A stretch of 10,193 bases of DNA from DASWVC01 sp036401335 (GTDB taxonomy: Bacteria > Verrucomicrobiota > Verrucomicrobiia > Chthoniobacterales > JAFAMB01). The translations under genes were made by a program, and so were the position numbers. Shown here piece after piece: positions 6,104 through 10,193 of the stretch. The DNA lies in the NCBI GenBank assembly GCA_036401335.1, contig DASWVC010000189.1, forward strand, positions 1 through 10,193, read 5' to 3'. Position 1 is the stretch's first letter. The number at the start of each line of letters is the position of its first letter. The notes beneath the pieces are model-generated. The model searched no databases. It worked only from the letters and a program-made list of their open reading frames with translations, and was not told where the DNA came from.

Positions 6104-6340
6104 CTAACCCTGGTACCCGCGAACGCGGCGGCGCAGCGCCAGCATCCCGATCAAGCTCAGGCCACCCACCCCGATCAACGATGCCATCGATGGCGGGGTG
6201 GCGGCAACCATCGCCACCTGCGACCTATCGGTGTTCCGTACCGGGGCTGCGTACAGCGTGCCCAATGTTCCACCCAGGGCCACCAGCACCAGCAAGCTCG
6301 TCCGTGAACCGTGCAACATCTTCGCTAAGGTCGTCTTCAC
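6104..6340 (-). CDS. Tiny PEP-CTERM-like protein (signal peptide plus sorting tail)
   Basis: A 78-residue minus-strand protein, taking GTG 6340 as start (KTTLAKMLHGSRT). The N-terminus is a signal peptide: basic region, hydrophobic SLLVLVALGGTLGTLYA, likely cleavage near AAP. After only about 20 residues (VRNTDRSQVAMVAATPP) comes a second hydrophobic helix, SMASLIGVGGLSLIGMLAL, and a basic end RRRVRGYQG. The tripartite tail (Pro-rich motif, helix, arginine cluster) resembles PEP-CTERM signals, which anchor exported proteins until an exosortase processes them; here P-P-S replaces P-E-P. The mature protein would be almost nothing but the tail. The start is uncertain: ATG 6319 and TTG 6388 are alternatives, and AAAAGG lies only two bases before the GTG. 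It could be a 3' remnant fused to a leader, or a genuine microprotein. Confidence 0.6.
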   Translation of the reverse strand: MKTTLAKMLHGSRTSLLVLVALGGTLGTLYAAPVRNTDRSQVAMVAATPPSMASLIGVGGLSLIGMLALRRRVRGYQG

Positions 6341-6400
6341 AGCCTTTTCAGACGTCCCGCTGGGAAAACGCGTGATGTTCCGGCCCAACCCAAGTTCTTA

Positions 6401-6414
6401 AACCAGGGCTGGTT
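6401..6414. repeat. 14-base palindrome AACCAGGGCTGGTT
   Basis: AACCAG (6401-6406) and CTGGTT (6409-6414) form a perfect inverted repeat with a two-base centre. It lies about 60 bases upstream of the small PEP-CTERM-like gene on the minus strand and before the doubtful ORF at 6430 on the plus strand. A dimeric repressor site is possible, but nothing else supports it. Confidence 0.25.
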
Positions 6415-6429
6415 CTCTAGCCCGTATGA

Positions 6430-6618
6430 ATGACCCTCGTAGCTCAAGGGCATTCCCGATTCATGACGGCTCACCTCGCCCGGTTCTGGCCGGTGGAGTT
6501 TGCCCTTCCCAGTGAGAGGCGGGCTTACGCGGTGGCGTTAGCGGACGGGCAGCGTGTCCGTCCCAACCTTGGGCAAACCTTGCCGCTGGCCGACCGCATT
6601 GGGCGTTTTCGGGCCTAA
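6430..6618 (+). CDS. Possible small hypothetical protein
   Basis: A 62-codon frame with GC-rich third positions, reading MTLVAQGHSRFMTAHLARFW, then PVEFALPSERRAYAVALADG, then QRVRPNLGQTLPLADRIGRF. The middle looks like a short folded domain with a beta-hairpin (AYAVALADGQRVRPN). I recognise no family. Met12 is an alternative start, and no ribosome binding site is evident. It could be the surviving N-terminus of a longer gene. From 6619 to 6890 I see no further gene on either strand. Confidence 0.3.
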   Translation: MTLVAQGHSRFMTAHLARFWPVEFALPSERRAYAVALADGQRVRPNLGQTLPLADRIGRFRA

Positions 6619-6890
6619 CGCCTGTTCTCGGTCGTACCCGATGCGTCAGGCCATGCCTGAGGCACCGGGACCGGCTCGGCCAGGTCCGGCCCGTTGTGCT
6701 TGGGGCTGTTCACGCGCGTCGAGACCGCCCAATCTTCCCTCCAATTGCCGCGCCTTTGGAGGCGGGGCCGGGCCGCTCCTCCTTTACCTGCAAGATCCAC
6801 GCCTCAACGGCCAAGGGCCGTGGTGCCGCAAGCAGTTGAAAGCAGGATGGGACATTTGTACGAAGCCGGGCGAAACTATGGCCAAGCCCA

Positions 6891-6923
6891 CGCTTGCTCC
6901 CCCTTTGGTCAAGGGAGCAAGCG
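6891..6923. promoter_or_regulatory. Strong 11-bp hairpin upstream of the Lar-like gene
   Basis: CGCTTGCTCCC at 6891-6901 pairs perfectly with GGGAGCAAGCG at 6913-6923 around an 11-base loop; a further CTT/AAG pairing is possible if two C are bulged. It lies 25 bases before the start codon of the Lar-like gene. There is no T-run afterwards, so it is not a standard terminator. It could be a leader structure controlling that gene or a protein-binding palindrome. Confidence 0.5.
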
Positions 6924-6948
6924 CGTTCGAAAAAGGGGGCCATGACCC

Positions 6949-7179
6949 ATGAAACGCTTCAGTTACCTTGGACTCGTCGAGGATCTCGGACCACGAGCAG
7001 ACTCTGGGCCCGTTCTGGCGGCGTGCCCCATGTGCCACTCGCGGGAGATTTGGGTGGAGGAGCATCCGAGTTCCGCGCGCTCGTTTTCGATCGGGTGCCG
7101 GGAGTGCCGCTTTCAGGTGTCGCTCCTGCCCCGTGCGCAGGCGATTGCCGCGTGGAACGGCATGGAGACGGCAGAATAA
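6949..7179 (+). CDS. Lar-like zinc-ribbon protein (restriction alleviation family)
   Basis: A 76-residue protein with two CxxC pairs, Cys26-Cys29 (CPMCHSRE) and Cys50-Cys53 (GCRECRF), and the ending AQAIAAWNGME. The order 'CPxC, about 20 residues, CxxC, then EAI/QAIxAWN' is the hallmark of the Lar family, small zinc-ribbon proteins of phages and mobile elements. The Rac prophage Lar of E. coli lessens type I restriction of incoming DNA; the role of most relatives is untested. Start ATG 6949 follows GGGGGCC about 13 bases upstream, a weak ribosome site. A strong hairpin precedes the gene. No restriction-modification genes are nearby. Its presence suggests the region came in on a phage or conjugative element. 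The family call rests on motif and length only. Confidence 0.72.
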   Translation: MKRFSYLGLVEDLGPRADSGPVLAACPMCHSREIWVEEHPSSARSFSIGCRECRFQVSLLPRAQAIAAWNGMETAE

Positions 7180-7301
7180 CGGGCTTGGTCGTCCGGAGTA
7201 ACAAACGCAGGGCATTGCCGCGTCCTTCCTCATGAGCCTGTTTACTCGGCAGGGCCAACAGGATCCTTACCCCGGGAGCATTCAGCCTGGGTTGCTGGTT
7301 A

Positions 7302-7318
7302 CAGGAAGCAACTTCCTG
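7302..7318. repeat. Short hairpin between convergent genes
   Basis: CAGGAAG (7302-7308) and CTTCCTG (7312-7318) form a 7-bp stem with a three-base loop, 11 bases past the 3' end of the DUF2270 gene. Position and shape suit a terminator for that gene, but no T-run follows on either strand, so the call is weak. The rest of 7180-7328 shows nothing I can name. Confidence 0.3.
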
Positions 7319-7328
7319 GAGGCAAGCG

Positions 7329-8033
7329 TCAATCGGTCCGCAAGTTCGCCAACGGGTTCTTGTGGTCGCCAGGCCGTTCCACACGACCGACCGCGCGCTG
7401 CCCTTTCAAGGTCAGGAGCGCCAGTGCGACCAACCCGGCGTGGAAGAGAACCCCGAGGGCGAGCACGGCCTCGCCAGGCAGCGGACCGATGGACGCGTGC
7501 TCCCACAGTTCGTGGAGCGACCGAATGGGCGTCGGGTGAATGCAGATTTTAGCCACGTAGCTGACCGCTTGAATCACAAACAGGAACGAGTAGTTGCGTC
7601 GCAGTCGGCGTCCCATCGCTTCCCAAAAGCTGATGTGAAAGTGAAGTTGCTCGTAGTCACGGGCCAGTGCCTCGTTCCAGCCGTTGTCCACGCGGACCCC
7701 TTCAAGCCGGAGAAGCGGGCCGAACATCGAAACCTCCATGAGCCGCACCCGCGTGCGCCAGATGTCGAAGTAACGGTACCGACGGGCTTCAATCCCGAGG
7801 AACACCAGGTCCAACAGTGCCACCAGCACGAGCGGCAGGGGCGAGTTCCCGACACTGCTGAAGACGACCGAAAGCGCAATGCCGGTGGTCGCCACCGCCC
7901 AGTTGGTCGTCGCGTCGAGTCGCGTGCGCCAGACCTTGCTGCGGTACATCTCGCCTCGGTACAAATGGGCGAGCATGCCCAGTTCCGCCCCGTTGAACGG
8001 AGGTTCCGGCGGGGGACTTGCCGTGGTACTGAT
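7329..8033 (-). CDS. DUF2270 family membrane protein
   Basis: A protein of about 234 residues with the DUF2270 signature: NGAELGMLAHLYRGEMYRS, WRTRLDATTNWAV and EARRYRYFDIWRTRVRLME. Four hydrophobic segments lie at about 44-60, 66-82, 148-165 and 187-208, with a soluble loop between the second and third, so it is an inner-membrane protein. The family's function is unknown. The frame is open upstream to an ATG at 8150 and a TTG at 8213, but that extension (SCRPFIFGGGACPRS and so on) is not protein-like. A perfect GGAGGAA at 8045-8039 stands six bases before ATC at 8033, and reading ATC as the start gives M-S-T-T-A-S-P-P-P-E, a natural N-terminus. A promoter-like TTGACA at 8159-8154 also excludes the ATG at 8150. 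It is convergent with the Lar-like gene. Confidence 0.85.
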   Translation of the reverse strand: MSTTASPPPEPPFNGAELGMLAHLYRGEMYRSKVWRTRLDATTNWAVATTGIALSVVFSSVGNSPLPLVLVALLDLVFLGIEARRYRYFDIWRTRVRLMEVSMFGPLLRLEGVRVDNGWNEALARDYEQLHFHISFWEAMGRRLRRNYSFLFVIQAVSYVAKICIHPTPIRSLHELWEHASIGPLPGEAVLALGVLFHAGLVALALLTLKGQRAVGRVERPGDHKNPLANLRTD

Positions 8034-8038
8034 GGGTG

Positions 8039-8045
8039 TTCCTCC
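8039..8045 (-). promoter_or_regulatory. Shine-Dalgarno GGAGGAA preceding an ATC codon
   Basis: On the minus strand GGAGGAA is the best ribosome binding sequence I found in the window. It ends six bases before ATC at 8033-8031, where the DUF2270 reading frame begins to look like protein. No ATG, GTG or TTG lies at a suitable distance in that frame. Confidence 0.6.
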
Positions 8046-8104
8046 GGTGAATTCGTCGATGCCCGTGAGCTCGCTCGCCTGGAACCCTAGAACCTGGGGA
8101 CGAG

Positions 8105-8120
8105 AACGGGGACAGGCACC
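8105..8120 (-). repeat. REP-like motif GGTGCCTGTCCCCGTT
   Basis: The minus strand carries GGTGCCTGTCCCCGTT, followed shortly by a second TCGTCCCC. From memory, the motif GGTGCCTGTCCCC is frequent in intergenic REP-like repeats of several bacterial phyla, often with REP-associated tyrosine transposases. Here it lies in the presumed leader of the DUF2270 gene. Only one copy is visible in this window, so repetitiveness is not shown. Confidence 0.3.
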
Positions 8121-8129
8121 CCCCCCGAA

Positions 8130-8159
8130 AATAAAAGGACGGCAGGACATAAGTGTCAA
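8130..8159 (-). promoter_or_regulatory. Sigma70-type promoter for the DUF2270 gene
   Basis: The minus strand has a consensus -35 box TTGACA (8159-8154), a 17-base spacer and TTTTAT (8136-8131) as -10; TTTATT with an 18-base spacer is the alternative. Transcription would begin near 8124, inside a run of eight G (8126-8119), and give a leader of about 90 bases before the Shine-Dalgarno site at 8045. The -10 is only moderately close to TATAAT. Confidence 0.45.
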
Positions 8160-8214
8160 TGGGATTCGGGAACGGATCAGTCGGACCTTGTAGCGGGGCC
8201 CGCTTTGCGCCAAG

Positions 8215-8515
8215 AAGATTCAAAGTTACCAATCAACCCTTTGAGGGGCCGCATTTCGATCAAGAGGTCATTGTCCTGTGCGCACGGCGGTACCCGGCTT
8301 TCCAACTCAGTTCCCGTTACCTCGTGGCCATGATGGAGGGGGCATCGACCTGGCCCACACGACGAGCCTGCCGTGGCTGCAGCGCCACGCCCAGACTTCG
8401 AAAAGCGCGGGAATCGATACGGCTTGCCGGTCGACGATTCGTGCAAACGCCGGAATTCGGGTCGGAGGACCTGCCGTCACGGCCCGCGGACGTTTAACCG
8501 AACGCCGCCGCGCCT
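8215..8515 (+). pseudogene. IS6-family transposase remnant, multiply frameshifted
   Basis: Three frames in succession match the N-terminal half of an IS6-type DDE transposase. Frame one reads NQPFEGPHFDQEVIVLCARR, then YPAFQLSSRYLVAMMEG. After a shift near 8338-8342 comes GIDLAHTTSLPWLQRHAQ, equivalent to the family's 'hTTIyRWvQryaPe'. After another shift near 8395-8400 comes FEKRGNRYGLPVDDS. A later IRVGG (about 8454-8468) recalls 'DETYvkVgG' around the first catalytic Asp, which is itself lost. The rest of the catalytic domain is missing. No start codon or convincing terminal inverted repeats were found. It is an old insertion scar beside the DUF2270 promoter; nothing else is recognised between 8515 and 8625. 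Confidence 0.6.
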
Positions 8516-8625
8516 GCTCCCCTTAGGGGCCCAGAGGCAATGGTCTTTGCTTGGATCTCGCCTGGAAGTCTGGTTGGGGCTAACGTTGAGAAATGCTTGG
8601 CGTTCGACCCTTCTAATTTCCCTGT

Positions 8626-9108
8626 ATGCCCGACCTTCCCCTTGAAGAGCTGCCGGTGCTTCTGCCGCATGTCGTGGCATGGATCGCCGGATTGGAACAC
8701 CGGGCGATTGCTGAAGGAGGACCCCTTGTGCCGGAATACGTCGGTTTGGCCAAGAGGGTTCCCGTGGAACATCCCGAAAAGGTCAGGGTGCTGCCGGTGG
8801 AGCGAATGCCCCGGCCCGAACACACCCGGCTTCGGGAGTTGGCCGAACGCGTGAACGTTTTAACCGGCCACACTGCGGGATTGACTGCCGGTTACGGCAT
8901 CCTTTCGCGGATGGATTGCGCGGCCAGTCGCGACCTGATCGTGCACGAGCTGGCACACGTCGCGCACTACGAGGCTTTAGGCATTGAGGGTTTCCTAAGG
9001 GAGTACATCCGGCAGGTATCCGAAAGCGGCTATGAGGGCGCCAGGTTCGAAAGGGAGGCCCAAGAGGCGGTGCGTCGCACCTGCGGTCCCTATAAATCGA
9101 CGGCGTGA
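8626..9108 (+). CDS. HExxH metallopeptidase-like protein
   Basis: A complete 160-residue protein starting at ATG 8626 (MPDLPLEELPVLLPHVVAWI). It contains a zinc-binding HExxH motif, His107-Glu108-x-x-His111 in DLIVHELAHVAHYEALG, followed about 30 residues later by FEREAQEAV, where Glu142 or Glu144 could be the third ligand, as in gluzincin-type peptidases. The helix after the motif (IEGFLREYIRQVSESGY) fits this fold. No signal peptide or membrane segment is seen, so it should be cytoplasmic. The substrate is unknown and the small size leaves little room for a large cleft. No clear Shine-Dalgarno sequence precedes it, and TCTAAT at 8612-8617 lies so close to the ATG that a leaderless message is conceivable. 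The small gene at 9158 follows after 49 bases. Confidence 0.75.
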   Translation: MPDLPLEELPVLLPHVVAWIAGLEHRAIAEGGPLVPEYVGLAKRVPVEHPEKVRVLPVERMPRPEHTRLRELAERVNVLTGHTAGLTAGYGILSRMDCAASRDLIVHELAHVAHYEALGIEGFLREYIRQVSESGYEGARFEREAQEAVRRTCGPYKSTA

Positions 9109-9157
9109 CTGGCTCAGTCCCCCTCAAGCCCTCCTGCCTTTCGCCGTAAACGCCCGT

Positions 9158-9364
9158 ATGCGATTTGATCCCCGGGGGTCTGATGCCATCGCCCTTCAGG
9201 GCATTTTGGATGGGTTCACGGCAGAGCATTTCCGGCGGCTGCGCGGGTTCGCTCAGGTTACCGGCTTAAGCTTGTTTGAGACCCTCGAATGCCTTTGGGC
9301 GGAGGTTCAAAAGAAACGGGCCACCCGCTCCACCGACGGCGAGCCTAATTGGCCCATCCGGTGA
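9158..9364 (+). CDS. Small hypothetical protein downstream of the metallopeptidase
   Basis: A 68-residue protein, starting at ATG 9158 (MRFDPRGSDAIALQGILDGF), then TAEHFRRLRGFAQVTGLSLF and ETLECLWAEVQKKRATRST. Residues 19-52 are predicted by eye as helix-turn-helix-like helices. The reading frame is open upstream to 9032 but overlaps the metallopeptidase gene, so the ATG after its stop is preferred. It lies 49 bases downstream of the HExxH gene on the same strand and may share its transcript. I recognise no family. It could act as a partner or regulator of the metallopeptidase, but only adjacency suggests this. Confidence 0.5.
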   Translation: MRFDPRGSDAIALQGILDGFTAEHFRRLRGFAQVTGLSLFETLECLWAEVQKKRATRSTDGEPNWPIR

Positions 9365-9711
9365 CCGCCTCAGCGGGCCGGTGCACGGGGTCCGCAGACG
9401 GCACCGCCGGTAGGACGTTCAATCACTGCAAGCACGGTGCCGTTCAGGGAGGCACGTGCGGGGTAAAGGAACGTCAAGGCCACGCAAAACACTTGCCCCG
9501 CCCTGCCGGGAGGGGTGGTTGCGGGAAGGCGTGACCCGCTGGCAGTAACGATCCTTCAAGGCCCCCATGGAGTCCACCCAGGTCCCGGCTTCGAACCCAA
9601 TGGGCTTGTTACACTGTGGGAGTAACGCTGAACTTTTCTTACCCAAACGATCTTGACCCCCTTTTTCGGCTCGGTTCCTGCAGCCAACTACGCCATGAAC
9701 CCCAACCCTAG
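9365..9711. other. Gene-poor stretch upstream of the IS701-like element
   Basis: I support no gene here on either strand; the open frames are short and of biased composition. It holds one inverted repeat, ACGGCACCG at 9398-9406 and CGGTGCCGT at 9435-9443, nine perfect pairs around a 28-base loop. A T-loop-like TTCGAAC at 9592-9598 is not flanked by pairing stems, so it is not a tRNA. Confidence 0.5.
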
Positions 9712-10193
9712 GAATACTCCGTCAGGTACACGGTTGAGTTTTGATGGGGGTAAAGGCATCGTGGCGGGATGCAAGCACGGGAGTTGCGGCGGCTGGAGAA
9801 GCGCTTGGAAGGTTTTCTCTCGCAATTGACGGCGACGATGGGCCGCTCGGAACGGCGGCACTGGGCCGGCGTGTACGTGCGCGGGCTCCTCTTGGACGGG
9901 GAGCGAAAGAGCGTCGAACCGATGGCCTCCCGACTGGGCGAGAGTGACCAGGCCTTGCAGCAGTTCGTCAACCAGAGTCCGTGGGCGGCGGACACGCTCT
10001 TGGAAGCACTGGCCAAGGCGACGGCCAGCGCCCCGCCCACCTACTGGGTCATCGACGAGACGAGCTTTCCTAAGGCCGGCCACCATTCGGCGGGAGTGCA
10101 GCGCCAGTACTGCGGGGCCCTGGGCAAAAAGGCCAATTGCCAGGTCGCGGTCAGCCTGCACCGTGCCGACGACGCGGCGGGTTCCAGCCAGCC
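9712..10193 (+). mobile_element. IS701-like insertion sequence, left part
   Basis: The transposase at 9769 marks an insertion sequence that runs off the window. IS701-family elements duplicate a four-base YTAR target; CTAG at 9708-9711 fits this and would place the left end at about 9712 (GAATACTCCGTCAGG). The other end is not visible, so neither the terminal inverted repeat nor the target duplication can be confirmed. The boundary is inference. Confidence 0.45.
9769..10193 (+). CDS. IS701-family transposase, N-terminal part, cut by window edge
   Basis: A frame with no stop runs from ATG 9769 to the window end, 141 codons. It opens MQARELRRLEKRLEGFLSQL and continues RRHWAGVYVRGLLLDGERKS, then VEPMASRLGESDQALQQFVN. 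This is the N-terminal helical region typical of IS701/IS4-type DDE transposases ('yvrGLLldgeRKsvepma'). The first catalytic aspartate is Asp96 in YWVIDETSFPKAGHHSAGVQ, followed by RQYCGALGKKANCQVAVSLH, a highly conserved block in this family. The remaining catalytic D and E lie beyond the window. No frameshift is seen, so the copy may be intact and recently acquired. GGGGGTAAAGG lies about 15-20 bases before the ATG. Confidence 0.88.
   Translation, partial: MQARELRRLEKRLEGFLSQLTATMGRSERRHWAGVYVRGLLLDGERKSVEPMASRLGESDQALQQFVNQSPWAADTLLEALAKATASAPPTYWVIDETSFPKAGHHSAGVQRQYCGALGKKANCQVAVSLHRADDAAGSSQ

Noticed and set aside
7362..8090. Long plus-strand frame opposite DUF2270
   Set aside because: It is the antisense shadow of a well-supported membrane protein in GC-rich DNA, with repetitive basic composition.
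8189..8535. GGGGCCC at both sides of the IS6 remnant as terminal inverted repeats
   Set aside because: The shared core is only a short GC palindrome and similarity does not extend beyond it.
8585..8617. TTGAGA ... TCTAAT as a promoter for the HExxH gene
   Set aside because: The spacer is 20 bases, too long for a standard sigma70 promoter; the -10-like box alone is weak evidence.
9349..9534. Plus-strand frame of 61 codons after the 9158 gene
   Set aside because: Biased glycine/arginine composition, overlap with the previous gene's end and no ribosome site.
9585..9612. TTCGAAC resembling a tRNA T-loop near 9592
   Set aside because: The flanking bases do not form a five-pair T-stem on either strand, and no acceptor or anticodon arm can be built.

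Overview
The window is GC-rich bacterial DNA with the look of a decaying accessory region or genomic island. Several features suggest a Verrucomicrobiota-like or related soil/freshwater host: two tyrosine recombinases (one opening MASIHQK), a PEP-CTERM-like cell-surface tail, a DUF2270 membrane protein, a Tat-dependent multicopper oxidase remnant, and IS6-like and IS701-like transposases. This assignment is inference; no rRNA or core gene is present to settle it.

Region 1 (1-1620) is an integration module. A tyrosine recombinase truncated by the window edge reads left from 162. A complete tyrosine recombinase reads right from 466. Between them lies a 28-base tRNA 3' end (T-arm, acceptor strand and CCA, 289-316) without the rest of a tRNA. 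Short repeats flank it: GGTAAGG(G)AC copies on the left, ten-base GGCCCTAACC copies and CGTCCCT copies on the right. This looks like an attachment site with integrase arm sites.

Region 2 (1621-3846) holds a frameshifted DUF429 gene, a short helical fragment of unknown origin, an intact RutB-like cysteine hydrolase on the minus strand and a small unknown ORF. Region 3 (3770-4540, minus) is a heavily damaged multicopper oxidase with a Tat signal. Region 4 (4569-6400) holds mostly small exported or hypothetical genes, including a secreted 157-residue protein and a tiny gene that is little more than a signal peptide plus a PEP-CTERM-like tail.

Region 5 (6400-8160) has a Lar-like zinc-ribbon gene preceded by a strong hairpin, then a convergent DUF2270 membrane protein. 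The Shine-Dalgarno sequence of that membrane protein points at an ATC codon rather than ATG. Region 6 (8215-9364) carries an IS6-like transposase remnant, an HExxH metallopeptidase-like gene and a small gene just downstream of it. Region 7 (9365-10193) is a gene-poor stretch ending in an IS701-like transposase cut by the window edge.

Intact genes are interspersed with at least three broken ones (DUF429, multicopper oxidase, IS6 transposase), so the window reads as a site of repeated insertion and decay. Uncorrected sequencing errors could explain some of the single-base frameshifts, but not the multicopper oxidase deletion. I saw no CRISPR array, complete tRNA, rRNA or recognisable defence operon.
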